DNA of 64,000 bases from Vreelandella neptunia (lineage in GTDB: Bacteria; Pseudomonadota; Gammaproteobacteria; Pseudomonadales; Halomonadaceae), in contig NZ_JHQL01000003.1 in assembly GCF_000712975.1 (NCBI RefSeq), forward strand, positions 1 to 64,000. The letters run 5' to 3'. This document shows, one piece after another, positions 55,542-64,000 of the stretch. Numbering within the stretch: position 1 is the first letter of the stretch; each line of letters opens with the position of its first letter. Under the pieces are notes generated by a model, which was not told the origin of the DNA, searched no databases, and saw nothing but the letters and a program-made list of their open reading frames with translations. The position numbers were made by a program, and so were the translations under genes.

Positions 55542-56030
55542 ATGCTCGAAGATTGCAAAAATGCCCTGGAGCGCTGGGGAGGCGTGCACAATTTGATTGA
55601 TCGCTGGCTTGATCAGCGTCGCTCGTTACTGGTCAGTTTTATTGAACTGAAGGAAGCCTGCGATGCCGAACTAGAAGTGATTAGCAAAGCACGCATTGAT
55701 ACCTTTAGTGAACTGCTGATGGACTACATCAGCGCTGGGCACTTCGAAATTTATCCCCAGCTTGCTGAAGAAGCCAAGGCATTTGACGACGAGAACGCAT
55801 TGCATATTGCTGCAAAACTTCTCGAGCGTTTAGAAATGTCAACGGCCATGGTGCTGGAGTTTGATGAAGACTTTGCCTCACCGGTGCGCTGTCAACAGAA
55901 TCTAGTGCGTCTGCCTGCTTGGATTGACCGCTTAGCGAAAGGTTTAGCAGAACGCTTCGCCCTGGAAGATCAGCTAATTGCCCGCCTTCACGCCGCCCAC
56001 AGCCCTCAGCAGATGAAGTCGCCTGCGTAG
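55542..56030 (+). CDS. rsd: Rsd/AlgQ-family anti-sigma70 regulator
   Basis: 162 aa, all-helical. LEDCKNALERWGGVHNLIDRWL at the start and a long amphipathic helix FIELKEACDAE match Rsd/AlgQ. Rsd binds sigma70 region 4 and favours alternative sigma factors in stationary phase. AAGGAG is 8 nt before the ATG. Upstream, TTGACA is present but no good -10 at the right distance. Confidence 0.92.
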   Translation: MLEDCKNALERWGGVHNLIDRWLDQRRSLLVSFIELKEACDAELEVISKARIDTFSELLMDYISAGHFEIYPQLAEEAKAFDDENALHIAAKLLERLEMSTAMVLEFDEDFASPVRCQQNLVRLPAWIDRLAKGLAERFALEDQLIARLHAAHSPQQMKSPA

Positions 56031-56064
56031 CGGCCGCGGGAGGCTGCTAACCCCCGATTTGGTC

Positions 56065-59000
56065 TCACACCTCGCGCCTTAGCCTACCGCCTATCACTAG
56101 CATGCAGGGGGTTAATAAGAGTGTCAGGGCAGTGGCGAAAGTAAGGCCTCCTGCAATCGCGCTGGACATTTGTGTCCACCACTGGGCGGAAGGGGCGTTA
56201 AACCCTAATGCGGGGGCAAAGAGGTTAACGTTGATGCCCAGCACCATGGGCATTAATCCCAGCACGGTGGTAATGGCGGTGAGAAGCACTGGACGCAGGC
56301 GCAGGGTGCCTGCTTCTAATGCTGCTTCTGTTGGGGTCATACCCTGGCCGCGCAGTTCGTTATAGGTGTCGATCAAGACGATATTGTTATTCACCACAAT
56401 ACCCGCCAAGGCGATAACGCCCATGCCGACCATGACAATGCCAAACGCTTGGCCAGTAATAAGTAGCCCCATCAAAACGCCCGCGGTGGAAAACACAATG
56501 GCCGATAGCACTAGTGCTGCTTGATAGTAGCTATTGAACTGTGTCACCAGAATCAGCGCCATTAATCCAATCGCAACCAAGAAAGCACTAATCAAGAACT
56601 GCATGGATTCCTGCTGATCCTCTTGTTCACCCGCCACATTAACCATCAAGCCATCGGCAAGCTGGCCTTGTCCTGCATCCAGTAGTGCCCGCAACCGCTC
56701 GTCCGCTAAATAGCCAGGTGCTAAATCTGCCTCAACGGTAATGGCGCGACGTCCATCAATTCGATTTAGGGTGCCCACTTTGGGGGCGGGTGTAATCTCC
56801 ACAAAGTGAGCAATTGGCACTTGACCACGTGACGTGTTAATCGTCAGGCGCTCAAGCTGATTCAGTGTGCGCCAGTGCTCAGGCAAGCGCACGCGAATAT
56901 CCACCTCATCGGTAACCGTGGGCGGGCGATAGTTGGCGACTTGAAGGCCAGTGGTTAGCAGTTGCACAGCACTACCAATAGTGGTGATGTCGGTGCCCAT
57001 GCGGGCTGCGGCTTCTCGGTTAACCTTTACTTGCCATTCCACCCCCGGCAGGCTGCGGTTATCCTGTATGTCGATAAAACCGCCTAGCTCGCGCATTAGG
57101 GCAGTAATTTGGTCAACGCCGGCGTTGGCGATGTCTGGATCAGTAGCGCTGACTTCCAGAACAATCGGCTTACCGCCGCCAGGCCCCATCTCCTGTTCAC
57201 GAAACTCTAGGGTAATGCCTGGCAAGTCCTCTGTGCGCTCGGCCATATCCGCCAAAATAGTGCGGGCCGGACGACGTTGATACCAGTCGATAAACTGAAA
57301 CTGCAGTATCCCCACGACATCATTGCCTATTTGCTGGTCGGGTACCGCGAAAGAGCGTGCATAAAGGGCTTCAACTTCTCCCATACTGCCCAAGCGAGCT
57401 TCTACCCGCTGTAGGATGGCATCAGTTTCTTCGGCGGAAAAATCGCCGCGGGCACGTACCAGCACTTGAGCGCTGTCTGGTTCTACATTGGGAAAGAAAT
57501 CAACACCATGATTGAAGCGTGCATAGCCGGTATACAGCAGCACAATGAAAAGCACCGCAAATACTAATACCCAAGCAGGGTGCTGCAACAAGCGTCCTAA
57601 TACGTGGCGATAGCCGCGCCCAAGCGATGTGCCTTTATCAATAGGGCCTGCGCCAGCAGTAGCTGTGTGGGATGTGCGGGTAAACAGCCGACCCAGGGTA
57701 GGCAAGAAAACCAGCGCCATAGCGAGTGATGCAAGAAGACATAAAATGACGGTGGCAGGGAGATATTTCATAAACTGGCCTACCACGCCTGGCCAAAACA
57801 GCAGCGGCACAAATACCGCAAGCGTTGTTGCCGTAGAAGCTATGACAGGCCAGCTCATGCGCGTCGCCGCATTCAGCCACGCCTGGTGGGAAGACTGTCC
57901 CTCATGCAGGTGTCGGTCTGCGAGTTCGCTGACCACAATTGCACCATCCACTAGCATGCCCGCTACTAAAATGAGCCCAAATAGCACTACGATGTTAAGG
58001 GTAAAGCCAAATGCCCAGATTAGTAGGATGCCGGTTAAAAACGCACCAGGAATGGTTAATCCTACCAATAACGCCATACGCCATCCCATGACCGCCACCA
58101 CGACAATCAACACTAGTACCACGGCGGTGACGACGTTATTAAGTAGCTCAGAGAGCATATTTTGAACGGTGACCGATTCATCCAAAATCGTGGTGATGCG
58201 CAGCTGATCCGGCAGCAGGTCATCCGCCTGGGCAAATCGCTCTCTTACTGCATCAATGGTGGCAATAATATTCGCCCCGGCGCGTTTGGAAATTTCCAGC
58301 ACTACCGCCGGCTGGCCGTCAATGCGGGCAAATCCTTCAGGATCTTTGTAGGTGGGTAAAATCCAGGCAACGTCGCCAAATGTGACCACCTGATCGCCAT
58401 CAACTTTTACTGGCATGTCCATGACATCGGTTAATGATTCGATAATGCCAGGTACTTTTAATGCTAACCGCCCAGCGCCAGTATCCAAGCTGCCTGCAGC
58501 CACCAAGCGATTATTGCGTGAGATTTGATTAAACAGCGTATCGAAGTCAACGCCATAGCTTTCCAGCACCAGCGGATCAACGACAATTTCGAGTAAGTCC
58601 TCGCGATCGCCAGCAATGTCGACTTCTAAAATGTCGGCAATGCCCTCTATTTCCTCTTTTAAGCGACGTGCAATGGTCACCCGCTCCCGGGTGTCCAGCT
58701 CGCCGGAAAGGCCGATGCTTAGCACCGGAAACTCAGAGACATTCACCTCCATTACCCGCGGCTCGTCAGCTTCATCCGGTAAGCTACTGCGGGCAATATC
58801 TACCCGTTCACGCACATCCGAAAGCGCTGTGTCTGGGTCAAAGCCAGGATCAAACTCCAGCGTCACCGAGCCATGGCCTTCGCTAGATTGGGCGGTAAAC
58901 TTGCGCAGCCCTTCAATACCGCGCAACTCTTGCTCCATTGGCCGAATCAGCAGGCGCTCGCCATCTTCTGGGCTAACGCCTTCCAACGACAACGCAACGT

Positions 59001-59139
59001 AGATAATCGGAATAGTAACGTCTGGGTTAGCTTCCTTCGGAATCATCTGCCAGGCAGTTGTACCCGCCAACAGAAGGCCAACCAAGAGCAGCAGGGTGGT
59101 TCGCGTGTGGGTTAGCGCCGCATTAATTAACTGACGCAT
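56065..59139 (-). CDS. RND efflux transporter permease
   Basis: 1024 aa from the ATG at 59139, which has AGGAAG 6 nt upstream; upstream in-frame ATGs at 59145 and 59163 are less well placed. Twelve TM helices in the duplicated RND plan: TM1 near 15, two porter loops, and charged residues in TM4 (LVAGMLVDGAIVVSELADRH) for proton relay. The N-terminal PKEANPDVTIPIIYV is like the heavy-metal/hydrophobe RND branch. It extrudes drugs, solvents or other hydrophobic compounds with the fusion protein encoded upstream. No outer-membrane channel gene is adjacent. Confidence 0.92.
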   Translation of the reverse strand: MRQLINAALTHTRTTLLLLVGLLLAGTTAWQMIPKEANPDVTIPIIYVALSLEGVSPEDGERLLIRPMEQELRGIEGLRKFTAQSSEGHGSVTLEFDPGFDPDTALSDVRERVDIARSSLPDEADEPRVMEVNVSEFPVLSIGLSGELDTRERVTIARRLKEEIEGIADILEVDIAGDREDLLEIVVDPLVLESYGVDFDTLFNQISRNNRLVAAGSLDTGAGRLALKVPGIIESLTDVMDMPVKVDGDQVVTFGDVAWILPTYKDPEGFARIDGQPAVVLEISKRAGANIIATIDAVRERFAQADDLLPDQLRITTILDESVTVQNMLSELLNNVVTAVVLVLIVVVAVMGWRMALLVGLTIPGAFLTGILLIWAFGFTLNIVVLFGLILVAGMLVDGAIVVSELADRHLHEGQSSHQAWLNAATRMSWPVIASTATTLAVFVPLLFWPGVVGQFMKYLPATVILCLLASLAMALVFLPTLGRLFTRTSHTATAGAGPIDKGTSLGRGYRHVLGRLLQHPAWVLVFAVLFIVLLYTGYARFNHGVDFFPNVEPDSAQVLVRARGDFSAEETDAILQRVEARLGSMGEVEALYARSFAVPDQQIGNDVVGILQFQFIDWYQRRPARTILADMAERTEDLPGITLEFREQEMGPGGGKPIVLEVSATDPDIANAGVDQITALMRELGGFIDIQDNRSLPGVEWQVKVNREAAARMGTDITTIGSAVQLLTTGLQVANYRPPTVTDEVDIRVRLPEHWRTLNQLERLTINTSRGQVPIAHFVEITPAPKVGTLNRIDGRRAITVEADLAPGYLADERLRALLDAGQGQLADGLMVNVAGEQEDQQESMQFLISAFLVAIGLMALILVTQFNSYYQAALVLSAIVFSTAGVLMGLLITGQAFGIVMVGMGVIALAGIVVNNNIVLIDTYNELRGQGMTPTEAALEAGTLRLRPVLLTAITTVLGLMPMVLGINVNLFAPALGFNAPSAQWWTQMSSAIAGGLTFATALTLLLTPCMLVIGGRLRREV

Positions 59140-60232
59140 GACCATCTTCCTGGGCAGGCTCACTTTCCTCGCGTGATACAGGTATCACGGTGTCGCCTGG
59201 GTTAACTAATCCCGCGCCCAGAGTGATCAGCTGTACACGATTGGGCAAGCCGGAAACGTAGGCGCGTTCGGTATCGGCACTCACCAGCTCAATGGCCGTT
59301 TGGGCAACGCGGTTATTCTCAACGACATGTTTGATGGCTAATTGGCCCTGATCATTGAGGCTGAAAAGCGCCGGAGACAAGGTGTGAACCTGACGAGGGG
59401 GCAGCGTTATGGTGAATTCAGCGCTGCTCCCGGCTAAGCGTTGCCTGTCTGGATTGTCGAGTGTTACTTCCATATAGAATGTGCGAGTGGCTTCTACCGC
59501 ACGGCTGCTAATGAAAGATACTTCGCCAGAGAGTGAGCGGCCATTGAGCAGTCGCGCAGTGACGGGTAAGCCAACGCTCAATTCGTCAATATGCTGTTGA
59601 GCAACCCAGGCAGTGCCGGTTAAGCGCCGGTCATCGATTAGCCGTGCCCACTCTTCGCCGGGTTGCAGTAAATCACCCAGTTCTACCTGGACTCTGTCTA
59701 GCACGCCCTCAAAGGGAGCGGTTGGTCGGGTATCGTTTAACTGCTTTTCCAACTGAGCGACCTGGGCTGCGCTGGCGCTTAATGCACTTTGCAGGCGCAG
59801 CAACTCTGGCTGAGAAATCAACTCACGGCGGCGTAGATTTTGAGCGCCCGCGTATTCCGCTTCAGCTAGCGCCAGCTCATCACGTGCTTGTTGTAGGCGT
59901 TGGGGCAGCGCGTCGTTGTCCAGTACCAGCAGTGTATCGCCTTGGCTGACGGTTTCTCCTTGGGTCACCGGTTTTTCTGCGACATAACCCGTCACGTTGG
60001 CGCGTAACAGTGTCTCTCTTTCCGCGGTTAGCTGGCCTTGCAGCACATGGTTAGGAATATAGGGCGCGCTCTGCTGGGTCATCACCTCCACACGAGGTGT
60101 TGAATCGCGTTCAATGGTGCCTGTCTCAGGCGGTGTGCTTTGAAAACGTTGAAAATCGCCAATTGCTAGCCATACCACAAGTGCCAGGACCAGTAAGCTA
60201 GCAAGCGCGTAAGAGTAAGGAATTCGTCGCAT
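59123..60232 (-). CDS. RND efflux periplasmic adaptor (HlyD/AcrA family)
   Basis: 369 aa. N-terminal signal anchor at about 8-25. Lipoyl half-motifs VTGYVAEKPVTQGETVSQGD and APFEGVLDRVQVELGDLLQPG flank a helical hairpin (LQQARDELALAEAEYAGAQ). It bridges the permease to an outer-membrane channel. Its stop lies 17 bp inside the permease gene, so the two are translationally coupled. The 279 bp up to mdh hold divergent promoters but nothing I can define well. Confidence 0.92.
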   Translation of the reverse strand: MRRIPYSYALASLLVLALVVWLAIGDFQRFQSTPPETGTIERDSTPRVEVMTQQSAPYIPNHVLQGQLTAERETLLRANVTGYVAEKPVTQGETVSQGDTLLVLDNDALPQRLQQARDELALAEAEYAGAQNLRRRELISQPELLRLQSALSASAAQVAQLEKQLNDTRPTAPFEGVLDRVQVELGDLLQPGEEWARLIDDRRLTGTAWVAQQHIDELSVGLPVTARLLNGRSLSGEVSFISSRAVEATRTFYMEVTLDNPDRQRLAGSSAEFTITLPPRQVHTLSPALFSLNDQGQLAIKHVVENNRVAQTAIELVSADTERAYVSGLPNRVQLITLGAGLVNPGDTVIPVSREESEPAQEDGHASVN

Positions 60233-60511
60233 GGGGTAGTTATATCCGTATTAACCCAAAAATCACACAAGGTATGTCATGCAGAGAGGTAAGGCATGCC
60301 AAAAAGAGATAAAAAGAAGGTCTGCTTATTGACCAACACACCATAGCGCAACTGGCGTCTAGCAGCGAGTACCAAGCCACTGCGCGAATGGGTAGTAGTC
60401 TCATGTATGATTGAGTTTTTGCACATCTGGGCATACCATCTTGTCGTCTTGAGTTCTGTCGACCCACTCTCAGGCGAGAACCCACTTTAGGCGAACCATC
60501 AAGGAGCAATG

Positions 60512-61486
60512 ATGAAAGATCCAGTACGTATTGCGATTACCGGCGGTGCCGGCCAGATCAGCTATTCTCTTATTTTCCGCATCGCCGCTGGCGATATGCT
60601 GGGGCCGGATCAGCCAGTCATTCTCCAGCTTCTCGAAATCCCCCAAGCCATGGACGCCCTGAGCGGCGTTGTCATGGAAGTTAACGACTGCGCCTTCCCG
60701 CTGGTACAAGACATCGTTGCTACTGATGATCCGAACGTTGCCTTTAAAGATGCCGATTTCGCCCTACTGGTAGGTGCACGTCCGCGTGGCCCGGGTATGG
60801 AACGTAAAGATCTGCTGGAAGCCAACGCCGCGATCTTCTCTGTACAAGGTAAAGCACTGAACGATCACGCTAGCCGTGACGTGCGTGTGCTAGTTGTCGG
60901 TAACCCGGCTAACACCAATGCGTTGATTGCTTCTTGCAACGCGCCCGACCTTGACGCAGGCCAGTTCACTGCAATGACGCGTTTGGACCACAACCGTGCG
61001 CTGACGCAGCTAGCTCAGAAAACCGGCAAGCACGTCACTGACGTTGACGGCATGATTATCTGGGGCAACCACAGTGCTACCCAGTACCCGGATCTGGCAC
61101 AGTGCAAAGTAGACGGCAAAGCCGCCTTCGATCTGGTAGAGCGTGACTGGTACGAAAACGACTTTATTCCGACCGTGCAGCAGCGCGGCGCGGCGATTAT
61201 CAAAGCACGCGGCGCGTCTTCTGCAGCGTCTGCGGCGTCTTCAGCCATTGATCACATGCGCGATTGGGCGCTGGGTTGCGATGGTATCGTCAGCATGGCG
61301 ATCCCGTCTGACGGCAGCTATGGCATTGAAGAAGGCATCATCTACTCCTACCCGGTACGTTGCCAGGGTGGCAAGTATGAAATCGTTCAAGGCTTTGAAC
61401 TGGACGCGTTCAGCAAAGAGAAGATGCAGGCGACCGAGAAAGAACTGCGTGAAGAGCGCGCAGCGGTTGAGCACCTGCTCGGCTAA
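60512..61486 (+). CDS. mdh: Malate dehydrogenase
   Basis: 324 aa from the second of two ATGs three bases apart; AAGGAG leaves 6 nt to it. Rossmann motif [12 protein letters not shown], substrate Arg in [22 protein letters not shown] and catalytic His in [13 protein letters not shown]. This is the long MDH type related to cytosolic eukaryotic enzyme, not the E. coli type. It oxidises malate to oxaloacetate in the TCA cycle and feeds pckA in gluconeogenesis. Confidence 0.96.
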   Translation: MKDPVRIAITGGAGQISYSLIFRIAAGDMLGPDQPVILQLLEIPQAMDALSGVVMEVNDCAFPLVQDIVATDDPNVAFKDADFALLVGARPRGPGMERKDLLEANAAIFSVQGKALNDHASRDVRVLVVGNPANTNALIASCNAPDLDAGQFTAMTRLDHNRALTQLAQKTGKHVTDVDGMIIWGNHSATQYPDLAQCKVDGKAAFDLVERDWYENDFIPTVQQRGAAIIKARGASSAASAASSAIDHMRDWALGCDGIVSMAIPSDGSYGIEEGIIYSYPVRCQGGKYEIVQGFELDAFSKEKMQATEKELREERAAVEHLLG

Positions 61487-61510
61487 GCACGCTGGCTGGC
61501 TTTCTTTGAA

Positions 61511-61584
61511 CTGTTCTAAAAACCGTTTTAAGAACAGTGCCTAGTAATACCAAACCCCGCAAGCTTAATGCTTGCGGGGTTTTT
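61511..61584 (+). terminator. Double hairpin terminator of mdh
   Basis: CTGTTCT (61511-61517) pairs with AGAACAG (61531-61537). The main terminator is CCCCGCAAGC, loop TTAAT, GCTTGCGGGG, TTTTT at 61555-61584. Confidence 0.93.
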
Positions 61585-61639
61585 CAATTTGGTCACTCAA
61601 GACTCACCACTCACCACAGCCGTCGTTCCCGACCCAGTC

Positions 61640-61885
61640 TCAACCCTGTCATTCCCGAATCAGCCCCAGGCCTGTCATTCCCGAATGGGGTAATCGGGAA
61701 TCCACCTTGACCTTTGCCGCCGTAGCCCGAAAACCAAAGTCAAAATGGATTCCCGCTAAGGGCACGCGGGAATGACGGAGTTGGGGCAGCCCAAAATGGA
61801 TTCCTGCTAAGGGAGCGCGGGAATGACGGAGTTGGGGCAGCCCAAAATGGATTCCCACTAAGGGCGTGCGGGAATGACGGGGGTG
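61640..61885. repeat. Array of dispersed-type repeats with three 51-bp tandem units
   Basis: The main content of the 405-bp gene-free stretch 61487-61891. Units start at 61742, 61793 and 61844 (the last partial). Each has a GGATTCCCGC / GCGGGAATGACG hairpin. Left of them, 61648-61712 holds two or three inverted copies of the TCATTCCCGA type. Sequences like this (GTCATTCCCGC paired with GCGGGAATCC) are frequent intergenic repeats in many proteobacteria. A minus-strand open frame runs through but is only repeat translation. Confidence 0.9.
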
Positions 61886-61891
61886 CACCAC

Positions 61892-62548
61892 TCAATCCCG
61901 CAGGCTCATAATTCGCCAGTGGCGTTCTTCGGCGATTTGGCGCAGGGTGTCGTCGGGGTCGACGGCAACTGGGTGTTCCACTTGCTCAAGCAGCGGTAGG
62001 TCATTGTGGGAATCGCTGTAAAACCATGCGCCGTCCATGGTTAGCTCTTGATTCTCAAGCCACTGCTGCAAGCGAGTCACTTTACCTTCGCGGTAGCTAG
62101 GAATGCCTGATACTCGTCCTGTGTAGCGGCCATCGACCATTTCAGGGTCAACGGCAATGAGGTCGTCCACACCTAAGCGTTCGGCGATAGGGGCAGTAAT
62201 AAAGCGGTTTGTAGCGGTGATAATCAGCAGTGTATCGCCTTTGGTGCGGTGGCGGGCAAGCAACTCCTCTGCCTTGGGCAGAATGTTGGGTTCTATCTTG
62301 CTGGCCATAAACTGCTGGTGCCAGGCGGCTAGTTGTTCAGGCGTATTTTCCGCCAGTGGCTTTAAGGCCATTTCTAGAAATGCTGCCATATCTAGCGTGC
62401 CGGCATTATAGTCAGCTAGGAAACGCTCATTGGCCTCGCGGTAGGCAATGGGGTCAACTGCACCTTGCTCAAGTAAAAACTCACCCCAGGCATGATCGCT
62501 GTCGATGGATAGCAGCGTATTATCCAAATCGAAAATGGCCAGACTCAC
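61892..62548 (-). CDS. HAD-IB family phosphatase
   Basis: 218 aa. Motif I FDLDNTLLSIDSD, motif II IITATNRF, motif III Lys in YREGKVTRL and motif IV YSDSHNDLPLL are the SerB-like HAD-IB pattern. The gene next to rppH-ptsP in Pseudomonas encodes a close relative; from memory that enzyme has been linked to histidinol-phosphate. Phosphoserine or another small phosphate ester is also possible. Divergent from rppH. Confidence 0.85.
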   Translation of the reverse strand: MSLAIFDLDNTLLSIDSDHAWGEFLLEQGAVDPIAYREANERFLADYNAGTLDMAAFLEMALKPLAENTPEQLAAWHQQFMASKIEPNILPKAEELLARHRTKGDTLLIITATNRFITAPIAERLGVDDLIAVDPEMVDGRYTGRVSGIPSYREGKVTRLQQWLENQELTMDGAWFYSDSHNDLPLLEQVEHPVAVDPDDTLRQIAEERHWRIMSLRD

Positions 62549-62736
62549 GGCGCTCCCCTTATGGTGTTGGTTGGTTGCTGATGATTAGGTCAGTTATTAA
62601 CGGTAGTCACGGTTTGCAAGGCGGCGAATTATCGCAGAGTCACCATGGTTTAACCACTTAGCGTTATATTGTATTGATACGCTTGTCTCCCTTGTGGAAA
62701 AATGGGGATAACTGAAAATTTATTAAGGTGATGTCC

Positions 62737-63234
62737 GTGATCGACGCTGACGGCTTTCGCCCCAATGTTGGCATTATTATTGCCAATAGCCAGGGGCAGC
62801 TGCTTTGGGCGCGTCGTGTAGGGCAAAACGCGTGGCAGTTTCCCCAGGGAGGCATCAAAGCAAACGAAACACCACATCAAGCACTTTTTCGTGAGCTTTT
62901 TGAGGAGATCGGCCTAACCGCCGACGACGTTGATATTGTCGCCTGTACTCGGGGATGGCTGCGCTACCGTCTACCACGACGCATGATTCGCACCCACTCA
63001 CGGCCGGTTTGCATCGGTCAAAAGCAGAAGTGGTTTCTACTTAAAATTCGCTGCCAAGAAAATCGAATTTGCATGACGGCAACGCCCAACCCCGAATTCG
63101 ATGGTTGGCGATGGGTCAGTTACTGGTATCCACTGGGGCAGGTGGTGCCGTTTAAACGTGAGGTATATCGGCGCGCGCTAAGAGAGCTTTCTCCTCGCGT
63201 TCAGCGCTTGGCGCAACAAGATAATGATGGATAA
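62737..63234 (+). CDS. rppH: RNA pyrophosphohydrolase RppH
   Basis: 165 aa from a GTG at 62737. It aligns with the E. coli start (MIDxDGxRPNVGI), and AAGG lies 8 nt upstream; an ATG at 62731 is too close to that site. Nudix box [20 protein letters not shown] is complete, preceded by NAWQFPQ. RppH removes pyrophosphate from mRNA 5' ends and starts decay. It precedes ptsP as in E. coli. Confidence 0.94.
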   Translation: MIDADGFRPNVGIIIANSQGQLLWARRVGQNAWQFPQGGIKANETPHQALFRELFEEIGLTADDVDIVACTRGWLRYRLPRRMIRTHSRPVCIGQKQKWFLLKIRCQENRICMTATPNPEFDGWRWVSYWYPLGQVVPFKREVYRRALRELSPRVQRLAQQDNDG

Positions 63235-63257
63235 CGTGTGCTCCACTGTTTTCAAAG

Positions 63258-63313
63258 CTGGTTTTCAAGAACTAGTTTTCAAGAACTGGTTTTCAAGAAC
63301 TGGTTTTAAAAAA
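63258..63313. repeat. 14-bp tandem repeat, four units, upstream of ptsP
   Basis: Units at 63258, 63272, 63286 and 63300 of the type CTGGTTTTCAAGAA; the last is changed to an A run. A partial copy precedes it (near 63246). The core CTGGTTTT is shared with the 13-bp repeat at 22217. Confidence 0.9.
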
Positions 63314-63370
63314 ATAGTTTTTACGAGACAGTGAGAGTTGGCCGAAAATCCCTCAGCGAGGCAAATAATA

Positions 63371-64000
63371 GTGAATAGTAAAACGTCCATGCTTGAGGTG
63401 CTGCGACGCGTTATTCAAGAAGTGAATGGCGCTAGAAACCTCGACGCCGCGCTGTCAACGATGGTACGTCGCATACGCAAGGCGATGCAGACTGACGTGT
63501 GCTCCTTCTATTTGTATGACAAGGAGCTTGAGTCACTCGTATTGATGGAAACCATTGGCCTGCGTACGCAAGCAGTAGGCCGTGTGGTATTGCCGCTAGG
63601 GGAAGGCCTGGTGGGGCTAGTGGCTAAGCGCAGTGAACCGCTTAATTTAGAAGACGCCCAGTCCCACTCCCATTTTCGTTATTTTGAAGCGACCGGCGAG
63701 GAGCGCTACTCAAGTTTTCTTGGCGTGCCCATTATTCATCAACGCCTTATGCTGGGCGTTTTGGTCGTACAGCAGGCTGAAAAACGCCAGTATGACGATG
63801 AAGACGAAGCTTTTCTTGTCACCATGGCTGCCCAGTTAGCGGGAGTACTGGCTCATGCGCTGGCGACGGGTAACCTAGCCCGTCCGGCCCTTCCGGGTGG
63901 TCAAGCCATGTTCAAGGGCGTGGCAGCGTCGCCGGGGATGGCGATGGGGGAGGCGGTGGTGATTACGCCACCCGCTGACTTGAATAGCGTTCCTGATCTT
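63371..64000 (+). CDS. ptsP: PtsP, nitrogen-PTS enzyme I with GAF domain (3' end outside window)
   Basis: The first 210 codons of an open frame that runs off the window. A GTG at 63371 is used here; the ATG at 63389 (MLEVLRRVIQEV) aligns better with E. coli PtsP and is a good alternative. Residues about 10-170 form a GAF domain (VCSFYLYDKE, GEGLVGLVAKRSEPLNLEDA, FLGVPIIHQ). The PEP-utiliser part begins near FKGVAASPGMAMGEAVV. PtsP takes phosphate from PEP and passes it to NPr and EIIA-Ntr, which tune potassium and nitrogen responses. The phosphohistidine is beyond the end. Confidence 0.95.
   Translation, partial: MNSKTSMLEVLRRVIQEVNGARNLDAALSTMVRRIRKAMQTDVCSFYLYDKELESLVLMETIGLRTQAVGRVVLPLGEGLVGLVAKRSEPLNLEDAQSHSHFRYFEATGEERYSSFLGVPIIHQRLMLGVLVVQQAEKRQYDDEDEAFLVTMAAQLAGVLAHALATGNLARPALPGGQAMFKGVAASPGMAMGEAVVITPPADLNSVPDL

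Noticed and set aside
57629..58165. Plus-strand open frame of 178 codons inside the RND permease
   Set aside because: It is antisense to a well-conserved transporter and has no family features.
61649..61891. Minus-strand open frame with repeated HSRAPLAGIHFG-type peptide
   Set aside because: It is a translation of the 51-bp intergenic repeats. Such frames arise wherever this repeat type occurs and have no ribosome binding site.
1..64000. tRNA, rRNA, prophage, insertion sequence or integrase
   Set aside because: I found no cloverleaf-like sequence in the gene-free parts and no transposase or integrase motif in any frame. A tRNA scan would be needed to be certain.

Overview
The window looks like the chromosome of a moderately halophilic gammaproteobacterium, most likely Halomonas or another Halomonadaceae. 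This rests on gene content and order recalled from known genomes, not on a search. Supporting points are the acidic proteins, a compatible-solute gene pair, nudE-yrfG-hslR-hslO-pckA and rppH-ptsP in the usual gammaproteobacterial order, and nusB-thiL-pgpA after riboflavin genes. Coding density is high. I see no tRNA, rRNA, CRISPR array, insertion sequence or prophage.

Layout. 1-6.7 kb: the 3' end of a giant repeat adhesin secreted by a type I system, a small unknown gene, and lapG-lapD on the other strand (c-di-GMP control of adhesin release). 6.8-12.3 kb: tesA divergent from ybbA-ybbP, then an unrecognised exported protein. 12.4-17.3 kb: glyA; a minus-strand operon of a lipoprotein, an FlgO-like protein and a sugar transferase; a MotB-like protein. 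17.3-17.7 kb: a gene-free stretch with a strong candidate small RNA. 17.7-19.9 kb: phosphatase plus glycosyltransferase, probably making glucosylglycerate. 20.1-28.1 kb: sulfur and redox region (persulfide dioxygenase-like enzyme, DUF2892, split YeeE/YedE transporter, two-component system, TsdB-TsdA-like cytochromes, DsbG and a TlpA-like fusion). 28.2-30 kb: a GH13 sugar phosphorylase that may consume the same solute. 30.2-35.6 kb: nrdR-ribD-ribBX-ribH-nusB-thiL-pgpA. 35.7-45.1 kb: DUF945 protein, lon, a PAS chemoreceptor, ilvD, a Gfo/Idh/MocA oxidoreductase. 45.3-50 kb: nudE divergent from yrfG-hslR-hslO, then pckA. 50-56 kb: msrB, tex, gshA-dsbB, rsd. 56-60.2 kb: RND efflux pair. 60.5-64 kb: mdh, a 51-bp repeat array, a HAD phosphatase, rppH and the start of ptsP.

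Three non-coding observations stand out. First, on the minus strand at about 17356-17451 there is a promoter, a perfect 10-bp stem with a C-rich loop and an intrinsic terminator, with no gene that needs them. Second, short tandem duplications with a period of 13-18 bp occur at eight places, nearly all in gene-free DNA or over stop codons. Third, several strong hairpins lie between genes or in leaders (glyA, pckA, 26.3 kb, 45.1 kb). On the protein side, the best leads are a module inserted at the end of the adhesin VWA domain and a possible synthesis-plus-phosphorolysis cycle for glucosylglycerate.
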